From: Gordionus sp. m RMFG-2023
Taxonomy: Eukaryota; Nematomorpha; Gordioida; Chordodea; Parachordodidae
DNA length: 64,000 nt
Direction: 5' to 3'
NCBI RefSeq assembly: GCF_954871325.1
Contig: NC_088775.1
Coordinates: forward strand, 9,153,561-9,217,560
In this document: positions 1-11,419 of the stretch, in pieces
Layout of the letters: each line of letters begins with the position of its first letter
Position numbering within the stretch: position 1 is the first letter of the stretch
Notes under the pieces: model-generated
Seen by the model: only the letters and a program-made list of their open reading frames with translations
Told to the model about the DNA's origin: nothing
The model's database searches: none
Program-made: the position numbers and the translations under genes

Positions 1-2090
1 ATTTGCTAAATTATGCATGCACTTTCGGTTCATTAAACCATTCAATATTTCTTTAAAATATTTTAAGTTTTGGTTTTGTATTGCTTCGTTTTATCGGCGA
101 ATTTCTAAATCAAACATCAATCAAAGATCCTCACGCGATTTACGAGTTGATGCGATGGGTTGGTGAAACATTCTCTTTAAAACCGGTTGACTCGCTACGA
201 GTTTTTTTTTTCACAATGATTTATATATGCCTTTTATCTCGGAGAATAATATTTTAAACCCCGTATTAATTTAGACGGTGCCGTATACTAGCATTATCCG
301 ATCTGGGATCGGTTGGTAAAAGAGATATTCGGGTATTTTAGCTGGCCGGTTTAATAGAAGTAAGATCCTGATCGGGTATATCTCTAATAATGAATAAATA
401 TGTTAAACTTTGTAACAAATTTATTCTTTTTTAATATATATAGGAGGATCAAAAATTATTCATCAGGCTAGTAGTCCAGGCATTGTCACAAAATTTATCC
501 GCTACATTTGTTAAAAGAGAGCCAATATTTTGTATGTCACAAGATACGAACATCAAAGAAAATGAAAACCAAATATATACTATTTAGATATAAAATTTAC
601 GATAATAATACTCCAAAAGAAAAAATTATGATAGATATTACGTGATATTGTGGAGACACATGAACCATCAATTATTATCAATAAAAATTATAAAATAATT
701 TGCTCGTTCCAATAAAATGTAATAAGGAATGAACTTTTCCATAAAGGGTTTTTCATTTTGAATTAATAATGCATAAAAATGAAATTACATTCGATATTAT
801 CAATTTAATATTTTTAAGACTGTTCATGAGTCATGACATTAAACTTCATACCTGATTTTATTATTATATATAGTAAAAAGAATCCTAAATTATAATTCAT
901 AGAAAGAATTACAGTTAAACTTGTATTATTATTTTTTTCCATGAACGGCTACTTTGATTCTACGTGTTATAGATGGGAAGGTCCTTATAAAAAAAATGTT
1001 CTATATATATTTTAAAATATCTCTTGATACAAATACAACTGCTTATTTAAAGTATCAAAGATATGGATTTTATCTCCATTGGACCTACAAGCCTCCAACA
1101 AAATTTTTGACTTAAAAAATTAGCGAATAACTGCTTACCTCCCCCCCTCCCTTAATCGAAATTCTGGCTAATATGATTATATTTAAAGATTACCAATATA
1201 AAGTTGTTATTTATTAAATATAACATATCTGCTGCGCGATGCCCCTGTAGAAATTGTTTATTGTGGCGAAAAATTTGGAGATAAACGGGGGTGCTGTAAT
1301 GATAAAAATTTTGGAAATGTTTTATTAATAAACATTCATTTTTTTATTGTATATTGGTATTAGATATGATATTAGCTTAATAAATATTTTGCTGTGAAAT
1401 TTAACAATACTATTCCAAATTAAGCATTATGTACACCTTACATAAGTATAATAAAAAATCGTATCTGTATATATATATATACATACATTTTAGACAATGT
1501 ATCTATATCTCATTTAAAAATTATCTTTTAGCAACTGGTAGTTTGAACTCAATAATATTAAATAAGTATAAATTTCCAAAAAAAAGAAATGCGGCCTGTA
1601 AAAAAATTATTTCTTTCAATCTATTCTCGGCCTAAATGACTTCCACAGCTCTAACATTTATAATTTTTTAAAAAATAAGATTATTACTTTTTTAATGTAG
1701 GATTTAATATTTGTTTAAAAAACTATATTTCGCGAACATATTTGATTCAATTTATATTTTTATAATTACATTTTGTAAACCTGTTCGTGCAAACAGATGC
1801 GCTTCTAATTAACAACCCGTTCTTAAGGCATTCCAAAAATTTAATAGCCAGTTTTCGCACGAGCCAGTATATCCCAGAACTGTCTACAAGGGTAATAAAA
1901 ATAATTATTTTTCTTATTCTCACTAGGCCCTTGGTGGATAGGGGTGGGAGGGGAATAAATATATCGATAAATAATTGCAATTATCAGCAATGGTTTCGGT
2001 TTCATTTTTTGTACAAAATTTTATTAAATTATTTGCTACTTTATTAAAGTCACAAAATATCGCATAATAAAAATTAAAAAGTATGGGGAA
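1..2090. other. Gene-free AT-rich stretch at the left edge
   Basis: No convincing coding exon, RNA gene or complete repeat was found. Short ORFs near 1429-2047 lie in low-complexity AT-rich DNA and have no recognisable similarity. A C-rich run lies near 1138-1152. Part of this DNA may belong to a gene starting outside the window. Confidence 0.5.
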
Positions 2091-2117
2091 ATTATTGGTA
2101 GGCTAAGGGTTACTATA

Positions 2118-2123
2118 TTTATT
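2118..2123 (-). promoter_or_regulatory. Candidate poly(A) signal AATAAA for the small ORF
   Basis: The plus strand reads TTTATT here, giving AATAAA on the minus strand about 31 nt downstream of the stop at 2154. In AT-rich DNA this hexamer is common by chance. Confidence 0.35.
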
Positions 2124-2153
2124 CAATTAGAAATACAAAAATAAAGACCAAAT

Positions 2154-2381
2154 TTAATTTTGACCTACTACCCAATTGCTGCTTCTTGCTTCCTCTGATT
2201 TATAAACGCAAGCTACCAGCCACGCTAAAATCAACAAAAATAAGAGAGAAAAAACAGATAGACAAGTGAAATTGATATTAACGAAGGAAACTTGGAAGTA
2301 ATTGAATTCATCGTTATTCGAGTGACTCTGGGAGAGAATATTTCTATTATCTTTTGTAACTATCTTATTCATAATATCCAT
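2154..2381 (-). CDS. Possible small single-pass membrane protein
   Basis: An uninterrupted 75-residue ORF with an ATG start. It has a polar, Asn/Ser-rich N-terminal half (about residues 1-35), one strongly hydrophobic segment (about 38-60, Leu/Phe/Ile/Val-rich, ending in Cys-Val-Tyr-Lys) and a short charged tail. This is the layout of a small one-pass membrane protein. An AATAAA signal lies about 30 nt after the stop on the same strand, which supports a real 3' end. I recognise no family. It could also be the last exon of a longer gene, or chance. The next gene on this strand, the first SLC1 copy, begins about 0.8 kb away. Confidence 0.4.
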   Translation of the reverse strand: MDIMNKIVTKDNRNILSQSHSNNDEFNYFQVSFVNINFTCLSVFSLLFLLILAWLVACVYKSEEARSSNWVVGQN

Positions 2382-2749
2382 GCGCTATATAATATCTTCA
2401 TATAATACTATTTTTACCCTATTATTTTATTCTGCACTATGAACCCATCCAGGCATACTTATTTCACGTTGCGTTTAAAATGGTTCAAGTAAGAGTTAAA
2501 AGGTCGGAAGTAAAAAACTTACATTTTTCAAGCAAATATTTAATTTTCTTAATAACAAGTGTATTTAATTTTAATTTAAAGTTATTAGTCTTTGCTTATA
2601 AATAAACAAAATTTTACTACATATTATATACAAGGTTTTATAAATTTCATTTAAATATGGGAAAATTTAATGTTAAATTTTATTTATAAAAATGAATATG
2701 TACATAAGAGGCGCGATGTAACTGGTTACTGTAAATGATAGTGAGTGAT

Positions 2750-2953
2750 GCAAAATCACTTCATTTGAGACGATTTTTAGAAACGGCTAACTCAGTATTC
2801 GATCTAGAAAAATATTACGTAAGCCTGAAGATTTTTCTCAGTTGCCACAAAGCTTTCAACATCTATTAGCCAAATCTCGACTTATGCAATATTTTTGCTA
2901 AAATATTGAGTTAGCCATTTTTAGAAATAGCCTAAATGAAACTATTTTGCATA
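2750..2953. repeat. Degenerate copy of the TAGTGTTGTTAAA hAT-type MITE
   Basis: An inverted repeat whose arms hold the family's hallmark: GGCTAACTCA on the left and TGAGTTAGCC on the right, around an AT-rich centre with the family's TTTTGC/TTGCC boxes. The outermost terminal repeat is eroded. The best copy is at 30099-30321. Confidence 0.6.
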
Positions 2954-3098
2954 CTAGTAAACATGTTCTTATTTTTGCTCTATGTTCGTTTATAATTTGT
3001 AATAATAATTATTATCAAATAACTTTGAATAAAATATTTTTTTTATATACTTACTTTAATTATAGTTTTTAATTAAAAAATTTAAAATGATGGGAATA

Positions 3099-3104
3099 TT
3101 TATT
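3099..3104 (-). promoter_or_regulatory. Candidate poly(A) signal for the first SLC1 gene
   Basis: AATAAA on the minus strand about 43 nt past the stop of the gene ending at 3147, a usual spacing for a compact 3' UTR. Confidence 0.45.
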
Positions 3105-3146
3105 TTGCTCTATATGGATATAAGTCTAGCATTCATAAATGACATA

Positions 3147-4592
3147 TTAGTTCGGGTTCACCCACTCAACTTTTTCTTCGAGTGGTTCTGCGTAGACATC
3201 CGGCTGACCAACAGTATTATCAAGGGTTTTTCGACAAAGATGGTCCACAATACAAGCCCCATAAGCGTCTCCCAGAATGTTTACAGTTGTCCTAAGTCTG
3301 TCTAATAGCCAATCGACAGGTAACAACACCGCTATATCTTTTGCTGGAACATTAATAGAATTGAGAACCATGATCATGGTTATAAGTCCTGCTCCTGGTA
3401 TACTGGCCGCCCCAATACTAGCGAAAGTAGCAGTTAAGCTAACTATCAATATCGTATCGAATCCAAGAGTAATCCCATTCAATCTTGCAAGAAATAGGGC
3501 GGCAACCGCTTCGTACAATGCGGTTCCATCCATATTCACTGTCGCTCCGATGGGTAAAACGAAACGGGTGATCCTCTTATCTATGTGTAAATTTTCTTCG
3601 GTGCATTGAAAGGTAAAAGGAAGTGTGGCCGAGCTCGAAGCCGTAGCCAGAGCTGTTATGATCGCCGGAAGCATGGCCTTCATGAATATTAACGGATTTT
3701 TCTTCGTGAGTACAAAATATATCAAGGGTAAACTGATGAAAAGATGAATGAATAATCCCATAATCACGGTTAACATATAACTACCCAGATCTTTAGCAGC
3801 TTTGCCTAAATTATCTGTCTCTACTATCTTGCTAGCAATTAAACACATTATACCTAGCGGAGAATACCACATCATCAGAATGACGAATTTCATAATCACG
3901 TCATTTAAGACGGAAAACAAAGCGATCATAGCCCTTGATTTGTCTCCTAGCGCACAAAGAATGGCACCAAAAAACAGGGAAAACATTATAATCCCCAAAG
4001 TGTTCATGTTATCCTCATAACCGATTATCCTTCTATATTTGATCTCTGAACTATTGACACGAGCAATCTCAGCATAACTGGTCTTTTGAGTTTGAAAAGT
4101 TGATCGAATTAAATTTTCGGGAACGAGGTTTCTTAATAAATCTAGTACGGAGTCAAGAATAGAGCCTTCTTTTTTATTAGTACCGGTAGTTTCCTTATTT
4201 ATATTAATTCTATCTTCCACACTTCCGGGGCGAATGGCCATTACCAAAAATATTCCGGTAAAAACTGCTAAAAAAGTTGTCACAATATAATAAATCATTG
4301 ATCTTATTCCTATAATTCCGGTCATCTTTGGATTCGTTTGAGCAACGGCCGTAATAAGACTTGAAGCTATCAAGGGGAGGACTAGCATTTTTAGCATATT
4401 CATGAATAAATCTCCTGGAAATACTAATAGAATCTTACTTTGTTCTGATAAAGAGGCATATTTCAATCCGATTCCCAAGATCGCGCCGACAATAACACTT
4501 GATATCGTTAAAATCAGCAATGAGTTTTTCTTGAAATAAAGGTAAATGTTGTTCAACATTACCACTTGCACATTGTCAATAGAAACCGACAT
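3147..4592 (-). CDS. SLC1A-like: SLC1-family excitatory amino acid (glutamate/aspartate) transporter, copy 1
   Basis: A single-exon gene for 481 residues, near the short end of the EAAT range. SLC1 carriers move acidic amino acids into the cell with Na+ and H+ in exchange for K+. The N-terminal half holds the scaffold helices; residues about 150-170 carry the family's LRNLVPENLIRSTFQ stretch. The transport core is intact: hairpin-1 serines (319-321, ASSSATLP), NMDGT (353-357), Glu361 at the position linked to K+ coupling in EAATs, hairpin 2 (GAASIPGAG, 394-402) and TM8 with Asp431, Arg434, Asn438 and Asp442. In the archaeal homologue GltPh the matching Asp394 and Arg397 bind the substrate amino group and side-chain carboxylate, so an acidic substrate is expected. 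The ATG chosen gives a normal short N-terminus. A tandem paralogue lies about 3 kb upstream. No intron is present. Confidence 0.95.
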   Translation of the reverse strand: MSVSIDNVQVVMLNNIYLYFKKNSLLILTISSVIVGAILGIGLKYASLSEQSKILLVFPGDLFMNMLKMLVLPLIASSLITAVAQTNPKMTGIIGIRSMIYYIVTTFLAVFTGIFLVMAIRPGSVEDRININKETTGTNKKEGSILDSVLDLLRNLVPENLIRSTFQTQKTSYAEIARVNSSEIKYRRIIGYEDNMNTLGIIMFSLFFGAILCALGDKSRAMIALFSVLNDVIMKFVILMMWYSPLGIMCLIASKIVETDNLGKAAKDLGSYMLTVIMGLFIHLFISLPLIYFVLTKKNPLIFMKAMLPAIITALATASSSATLPFTFQCTEENLHIDKRITRFVLPIGATVNMDGTALYEAVAALFLARLNGITLGFDTILIVSLTATFASIGAASIPGAGLITMIMVLNSINVPAKDIAVLLPVDWLLDRLRTTVNILGDAYGACIVDHLCRKTLDNTVGQPDVYAEPLEEKVEWVNPN

Positions 4593-4814
4593 AAAAAGCT
4601 ATTTGGTATTTAATAAATATATTTTTTAAATGTTTCTAGAACTTGTAAAAAAAACTAAAATTAAAATTTTTTTTTTTTTATTAGCTTATAACATAATTTT
4701 ATTTTAAAATATATTTGTATAATTAAAAATGTTTGAAAAATATATAATAGTACTATTAAAAAAAAAGAACGGAGATGGTGTGACGCAGGGAAACAAAAAT
4801 GAAAAAGGGACGTA

Positions 4815-5340
4815 AGCGTTGTCTATGATAGCTCTTTGGCTAGAAGGCTACCATAGAAACTGATATAATTTGCTTTGTGAATCGCTATGGATAATCGTTG
4901 ACGAAGAAAAAACCCTCTCGGGGTTCTTCTGAGAGTTTGCTGATTTGTGATCCTAATTTTTTGAAAAATGCTAAGGCGAGTTTGCCGAAGGTGCCAAGAG
5001 TGTTTGATATGGGGATGAAGCAATGATCGTTTATTATTTCTGTGTATTTAGAAATTTTAAGTTGTTCCTTCTGGTCAAGGATGTTGATGGCGTGGTTGGA
5101 TGGGGCCAAGGGGTCAATACAGGAATAGTCCCATACCAAAAGTTGGCCTCTCCTAAATGGGATTTGAGAGATCCCATCAGGACGTTTACCGTCAGATCTA
5201 AAAAGACCCTGTAGTTCTAACGTGGAAGGAATTTGGGCGGATTTCAGAACATGTTGGATGATTGTATTACATTGCTTGTGTCTGATGAATCGACCATTGC
5301 AGGAGCGACAATGTAAACTATGTCTACCCTTCGAGTCAAC
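4815..5340 (-). mobile_element. LINE fragment: C-terminal region of a reverse transcriptase-type polyprotein
   Basis: Minus-strand translation in two frames gives a block typical of the C-terminus of some invertebrate non-LTR retrotransposon proteins: a short zinc-like C..C region (CRSCNGRFIRHKQCN), then DGKRPDGI, VWDYSCIDPLAPS, a Lys-rich KYTEI stretch, LALAFFKKLGSQIS and finally RQRLSIAIHKANYISFYG. The last two blocks are in different frames, so the copy is broken. Only the 3' end is present, as expected of 5'-truncated LINE insertions. It lies between the two SLC1 paralogues. Similar pieces occur at 31225-31865 and 48430-49240. Confidence 0.75.
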
Positions 5341-5349
5341 TGATCATTT

Positions 5350-7540
5350 CTTTTATTTTCAAGAAAATTTTTTTAGAGGTTTTAAAATGAATTTATATAT
5401 ATATTATCACTTTAGCATCCTAGATTTTTGATATAATATTTGTTTATAAATGCTTTCAAGGCCTCGTTTATAGTAAACGCGTTACCTTCTTTGCGTTATT
5501 TAAAACAACGTTATTACAAAATAAAGCCAATAAATAGGTATAAATTTATAAATATGAAACGTTATGATGATAGCGCTATGATAAAATTTGAAAAACATAT
5601 GTTGGGATGCGTTGATAAAAATTATGCGATATGATTAAAAAATATAATAAAGATTTTGATAAAAAGGTATATGATTATTCCTAAATATTATAAAATAATT
5701 CTCTATATTTTAGCTTTATCTTAAATTATTTTTAAAAACTGAATCAGATGTAACAACGCAACGCTTGAAGATTACGCGTTTACTATAAATGCACCGTTAC
5801 GCCTCTTTCATAGTAGTCGCCTTAAGTGTTGCGTAATTCATTGCAAAACAATAGCATAGCTTTATAATTTAACATCATATTTCGTAAATTACGCATTGTC
5901 TGCATCACGGTATTTTCGCCACTTACTATAATTGACTTAAAAGAAATAACGTGTTATAATTAGGCTTAACGGACACCTCCCCCCAATTCCTCTATAGTGG
6001 AGGTCCCAAGGATATTTTTTAAATAAGTGGCCCCTAGATCTCTCTCTTTCCACTTCAAAATTTATTAATTTACATATATTCAATTCTCCAAAAAAATCAC
6101 TTGGATCTTTCTTAAGAAATTATTATAGGGATCCAAATTGAACCTGAATCGTTAAACCAATATTAAGCTTTATTATTTATGGAACCTAAAATTGATGCTA
6201 TCATATTTGTTACCCGAATTTTGACCTTTAAAAAAGAGTTGTGAACCTGGAACCTTTTGATATTTAAATTGTTTTAAATATTATTATCGGTTAATTATGA
6301 TTGGCCTATCAGAAATTTTAAATAATTAGTCGGTGACCGACCGCCACAATTTGGCTCATTTAAAGTGTTCACAAGCAAAAAGAGGATCATTTTCCTTTAG
6401 AGATAGATATAATTTGATGGAAAAACAATCTTCTTTTATTTGTAACGGCGTTATATTTGTGCGTTAATATTAAAATAAATGTTAGTTGCTACCTATATAA
6501 ATTTTAAAGAATAAAAATTATATTTAAAAAATAAAAAGCTTCTCTATATATATAATTCTAAAAATTTATATGTAAAAAATTACCAATTAACCGGCTAGCT
6601 TTGGCTAAACAGCCTAAAAAGTAAGAATGAAAAAGGCAAGAAAAAAAATATGGAAAATAGCAGAAGCGACCACAAACACTTAAAACAAATCAAAATAAGG
6701 TGCCTTAATTCAAAGCTGCTTAACCTAAGTATCAAAAATTAGTCGAACCAGGACACGGCCTAACCGATTTTTAAAGGTTCAACCTGAACCAATATTTGTA
6801 TCTATGATCCAGAGAGCGCTGTGTTATGGGGAGTATATCTATTATTTTATATAAAATTTATGAGATCATTTTTCTGGGCGTCCATCTTCTATTTGAAGAT
6901 GGTCGAAGATCAGGCTAAAAGCTACACTGAAATCATTGATGAAAACTTCTGAGTTATTTTTTCGATTAGAGAGAAAAAATCAATAATGCCCATTAAATTG
7001 CTTTAGATTCTCATAAATAATATGAGTTTTTAAGTGGCCAATCCACCTTTGATATAAGAGCTGCTAAGGGTATTAATATTAGTGTATTTAACTGGCAATG
7101 TCGATATCGATAAAAATTTGGATAATAGGATGTAACTTAGTGTTGATAAAATGCTTAAAACCTGCGATTCCAAGCTCAAATAGGGTTGGGAAAATTTAGC
7201 TGACCTATAGCAAGATTGAAAAAACTGACCCAAGCTTATGTAAATGAAATATGACGGGCTTTGTTAATCGGGTCTCAATTTTTGTGAACTCAAATCCGAC
7301 ATGCGTATACCGATAAATCAACCCTTTTGAGTATTGTAACAACACTAATGTAACTTTAGAAATATACAAATACAACAAATAAATAAACTTTAGAAAACTA
7401 GTTACATAATAAATTTTAATTAAAAAAAGCATGTTTATATCGGCCATAAAAACCAAACCTAATTTACATTTTTCTTATTTTAAATCAGGTTTAATATTAT
7501 TACAATTTTATACTTATATAGATTTAAACATATATAAATT
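5350..7540. other. Intergenic stretch between the SLC1 copies, repeats only
   Basis: No gene was recognised. About 6690-6770 resembles the repeat seen at 14346-14565 and 41757-42003, with AAATCAAAATA..TTCAAA and a GGACACGGC end. Short ORFs near 7030-7456 on the minus strand look like AT-rich chance frames. Confidence 0.5.
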
Positions 7541-7544
7541 GTTT

Positions 7545-7550
7545 TTTATT
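7545..7550 (-). promoter_or_regulatory. Candidate poly(A) signal for the second SLC1 gene
   Basis: AATAAA on the minus strand about 100 nt past the stop at 7648. Confidence 0.35.
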
Positions 7551-7647
7551 ATTAAAAAAAGGTACCGAAGAAAAACCGATATAATGGAATTTAAAAAATT
7601 TTTTTGATACATTTCCATATTAATTTGTCAAAATTTTCTACTCCGAT

Positions 7648-9084
7648 TTACTCTTTGGGTTGATCGCTCGTTGGGCTCATAGCTACCACGGCATGATTTT
7701 TTAATGAAATAAGCGAAAAATCGTGAAGTTGGTCTTTGCTTAAATGCTCAATAATACCGGCTCCAAATGCATCTCCCAGCACATTAGCTGCCGTTCTGAG
7801 ACTCTCTAAAAGCCAATCGATAGGTAACAACACAGCCATATCACTTACTGGTAGGTTAACCGAGGTGAGGACCATAGTCATTGTGTTAAGTGCCATACCG
7901 GGCATACTTGTAGTTCCTACACTGGCAAAAGTAGCGGCTAGGCTAATAATCAAAATGCCATCTACCCCGAGATTCACATCATTCAATCTCGCTATAAATA
8001 AGGCGGCTACTGCTTCGTAAAGAGCAATTCCATCCATATTAAATAGGGATCCGATAGGTAAGACGATACGGGTTATTCTTTGGTCTATTCCTAAATTTTT
8101 CTCCGCGCATTGAAAGCTGATTGGCAGTGCCACCGAGTTGGAAGCCGTGGCCAACCCCGTGATAAGGGCCAGGAGCATACCCTTCATAAATGGGAATGGA
8201 TTCTTTCTGGTTATCGTGTAATATATTAGGGGTAAGGTAAAAAATAAATGAATGCTCAGTCCAAGAATAATTGTAAGCATAAATTTGACAAGATGCTTAG
8301 TCATCAAATTTAAGTCACTAATCATTACGATTTTGTACGCAATCAGACACATAATGCCCAACGGAGAGAACCACATAATTGTAGTAATCGATTTCATAAT
8401 TACATCGTTTAGAATGACGAATGCTGAGGTCAAGATCTTGGACCTTTCCCCAAGGGAACTAAGGATTGCCCCGAATACAATAGAAAACACCACAATTCCC
8501 AACATGTTCGTGTTGTCAGCATAACCGATTTTTCTAGTATATTTGACATCTGCTGATGACGTTCTTTCAATAAAATAAGCAGTTTTTTGGGATTGGAAGG
8601 TAGATCTAATCAAATTTTCGGGTACTAAATTTCTTATCAAATCTAGCACCGCGTCAAAAGTCGTGATAAGCTTTGTAGGTGGTCTCAATTTCGATTCGTT
8701 ATTTGGTTTGCCAGGATCGATTATCAAAACTAATATCATTCCGGTAAAGACAGCTATAAAAGTTGTAGATATATAATAAATGAAGGTCCTTGTTGCTATT
8801 ATCCCTAAAACCTTTGGGTCTAACCGAGCCACGCCAATCACTAAACTGGAAACAATCAAGGGTAATAGTATCATTGTTAACATACTCCTAAAAATATCGC
8901 CTGGAAACTGCAACAACTTCTGACCCGCCTCCGATAAAGAAGCTTGTCTCAACGAAAACCCCAATATTATTCCCGCGACAACGCTACTAATTGTCAAGAC
9001 CATCAATAAATTAGCTTTGAAATATTTGAAAACGGGACCGTAAATTTTAGTTTGCATGATTTTAACGTGATCAAATGAAGGCAT
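7648..9084 (-). CDS. SLC1A-like: SLC1-family transporter, copy 2, with an altered substrate site
   Basis: Single-exon gene, 478 residues, clearly paralogous to the copy at 3147-4592 along its whole length (shared LIRNLVPENLIRSTFQ block, TM pattern, C-terminal GDAFGAGIIEHLS). The Glu of ALYE (Glu357), Arg430, Asn434 and Asp438 are kept, as is Asn-Met-Asp-Gly 349-352. Several core positions differ from EAATs: hairpin 1 reads ASNSVALP (314-321) instead of SSSATLP; NMDGT becomes NMDGI (Ile353); the hairpin-2 tip reads SMPGMA, with Ala398 at an invariant Gly; and Glu427 replaces the amino-group-binding Asp. In GltPh the matching Thr314 and Asp394 contact substrate. The frame is fully open, so this looks like a functional but diverged carrier rather than a pseudogene. 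I infer altered specificity or a channel-like role. Confidence 0.93.
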   Translation of the reverse strand: MPSFDHVKIMQTKIYGPVFKYFKANLLMVLTISSVVAGIILGFSLRQASLSEAGQKLLQFPGDIFRSMLTMILLPLIVSSLVIGVARLDPKVLGIIATRTFIYYISTTFIAVFTGMILVLIIDPGKPNNESKLRPPTKLITTFDAVLDLIRNLVPENLIRSTFQSQKTAYFIERTSSADVKYTRKIGYADNTNMLGIVVFSIVFGAILSSLGERSKILTSAFVILNDVIMKSITTIMWFSPLGIMCLIAYKIVMISDLNLMTKHLVKFMLTIILGLSIHLFFTLPLIYYTITRKNPFPFMKGMLLALITGLATASNSVALPISFQCAEKNLGIDQRITRIVLPIGSLFNMDGIALYEAVAALFIARLNDVNLGVDGILIISLAATFASVGTTSMPGMALNTMTMVLTSVNLPVSDMAVLLPIDWLLESLRTAANVLGDAFGAGIIEHLSKDQLHDFSLISLKNHAVVAMSPTSDQPKE

Positions 9085-9302
9085 GAAATATTATTTTATA
9101 AATAATTTTACGATAATAAAAAAAAAAATTTTTAAAAAAAGAGTTTTCTATAAACAATTAACGAAATATGAAAACAGTTAATAATCATAATTACTTTAAA
9201 CTAAAAAATATTTTCTCTAAGAATTTATTCACAGTATCTTACAGATTGCAATGCTTATTTATCAATAGCCTAAAAAGAATATTTAAGGGCCCGATCGAAG
9301 AA

Positions 9303-9314
9303 GGGGGGGGGGGG
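9303..9314. repeat. Poly-G run of 12
   Basis: Twelve consecutive G in strongly AT-rich DNA. It is one of about eight G/C homopolymers of nine or more in the window. Confidence 0.9.
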
Positions 9315-9636
9315 TATATTTAGGTCTGGTCCAGATTTATTTATTGTGGATTACATGACCCCGGCGCGTAAATTAATTCATGATTTAGTTATTTTGAATA
9401 ATTCTGGCCTTTAACCTTGTAAATTGTTTCAAAGGAAAAAATTGAAAATAAACCCTATTATGTATTTTTTTTCAACCGATTAAAAATAGATATAATTTAA
9501 CACGTGTTTCTATTTTATATAGGATCATGGCCGAATTTTCTATATAATATTTAGAGGGGAGAGGGGTTTGAATCGATTTTATTTTTATAAATAATGTACC
9601 TCCTTTTGGTCCTAGACTAAGGGGTATGTTGGTCTA

Positions 9637-9843
9637 ATGACTCTTTATAAAACGCTACGTACCTTTAAAAAAAAATTTGGATTAGAGTCAAAAATATACT
9701 TTTATAATTGTTTAAAAATCCTTGTTCATATTTGTCCATTGATTCGTTTTCGTGACTCCTATTTATCGCTTATGGCGGGAGGTATCCTTATTAGTCAATA
9801 TCACACGCGTAGAAGATTGGCCAAATTTTCAACAAAAAAATAA
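9637..9843 (+). CDS. Weak candidate small basic protein
   Basis: A 68-residue ATG-started ORF, rich in Lys/Arg at both ends, with a weakly hydrophobic middle and a GGILISQYHTRRR stretch. Its base composition is less AT-biased than its surroundings. I recognise no family and it may be chance or a transposon remnant. Confidence 0.2.
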   Translation: MTLYKTLRTFKKKFGLESKIYFYNCLKILVHICPLIRFRDSYLSLMAGGILISQYHTRRRLAKFSTKK

Positions 9844-10527
9844 TTTGGAATATAAATACAAATATTTTTTTAAAAAAATATAAATACTTATTTATTAGTT
9901 ATGGTTACAAAACGTTTTTTCAAAGCGGTTTCCTTAAAAATTTTTTGGTTTTTGTAAACGGTTAAATGGCGCTTGAGATACACGAATAACAAATTAATTT
10001 GACGAATTAATTACTATCCCTGGTTTTTAAATAAATAAATAAAAAATTACTAGAAAAATTGAAACCGCTTTAAAAAAAACGTTCTGTCTGGGAATGGTCC
10101 ACAAAACGTTTTCCGGAAAAATAATTACATTTTATCACAATACCTTTGATGATAGATTTTTTATTGTACTAGTACTGCTAGTAGAGGTCAACGATCTCTT
10201 TGAACGGAACGGAGATGGTTTGGTTAGGTAGACCGATAGAAAAATTATAAATCATCTTTCTCGTGATTATCAAATATGATCAAAATTTGAAAGCAGGTGA
10301 CTTGGTAATTGAGAAGAGAAATAGATTATAGGGTAAAATGATACCATCTATTATGTATTACTCATAGCTCAAAAGTTGAAAATGCAAGGCCATGTTTTTT
10401 CAATTGAAAGCAAGGATTCAATCCTAATTGGTGTTGAGTAATCGGCTAATTTTAACCGACCCCATAAATGCACAGCTGAGTTTTTAGATGAAATCGAAGT
10501 CAAAAATTAGGCATCGGCTAAGGAGCT

Positions 10528-10650
10528 AGCCTAATTGTCCGTCAGCGTTATTGTAACTTTATGTATATAAATATTTTCAATAAATAAAAATGAATATTAA
10601 ATAATTAAAGCTAGGCCTAGTTATGCGCAACGCTGACAAACAATTAGCCT
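10528..10650. repeat. Inverted repeat, core of a probable MITE
   Basis: The left arm at 10528-10549 (AGCCTAATTGTCCGTCAGCG...) is matched in reverse complement by 10628-10650 (CGCTGACAAACAATTAGCCT). Both are surrounded by further GGCTAA/TTAGCC palindromic pieces out to about 10436 and 10735. Exact outer ends and target duplication were not found. Confidence 0.55.
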
Positions 10651-11419
10651 ATCTTCGCTGATATCTTATTAGGCTTCGTCGGTTTTTCTGCTAAGCCTAA
10701 TTAGGTTTAGACGGAGGCTTTTAGCCTATCACGGAGTATTCTTTTATATCTAGGTATAAATAATAAAGAAAATATTTATAATAATAAAAAACCAGTTAAT
10801 TAAAAATAATAACTAAAAATCTTTTATTCGAAATCTATGATTAACACTTATTACGCATATATTGTTTAGATACGGTTGTAGTACCATTATTTTTTCATTT
10901 ACAATCAAATTATATTATTAATTTCACCCCAAATAATAAGAAGTTTATGGTAGATTATTTTTTGAGCGGATAAAAATTCAACAGTATGGTTATAAAATTA
11001 AGAATTTCTTCGACTGGGTTTAAATCAGTTCGTATAATTTAAGAAACCATTTTTTCCCTACTTAACAAAATATTTAAATTTTTGTTTATAACCACTAACA
11101 TTTTTTTAGCGTTATCAAAATTATGATATATTTTTTTACTCTATTATCTGCAACGAGAAAAAGATTTTAAAATATCTAACGAGCTAAAACATCTAAGGTA
11201 AAATATTTTACAAATTATTCAACTAAATTGCAATTGCTTTTAAGTGAAAGTATAAATTTTTTAGCTACACTTAGTAATTTCACTACTTATTTTGGTATTA
11301 AATAAAAAATAATCCTCAATTTTAAAATAAAGAAGATAGTTTTAAAGTTATTAGATATTAATTGATTTCATATTTGCTGAAAAATGAATCGTAGATTGCT
11401 TTTTAAAATAAAATTTAAT

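Noticed and set aside
3277-3609. Plus-strand ORFs inside the SLC1 genes (also 3802-4020, 7736-8020, 8252-8524)
   Set aside because: They are antisense shadows of well-conserved transporter sequence.
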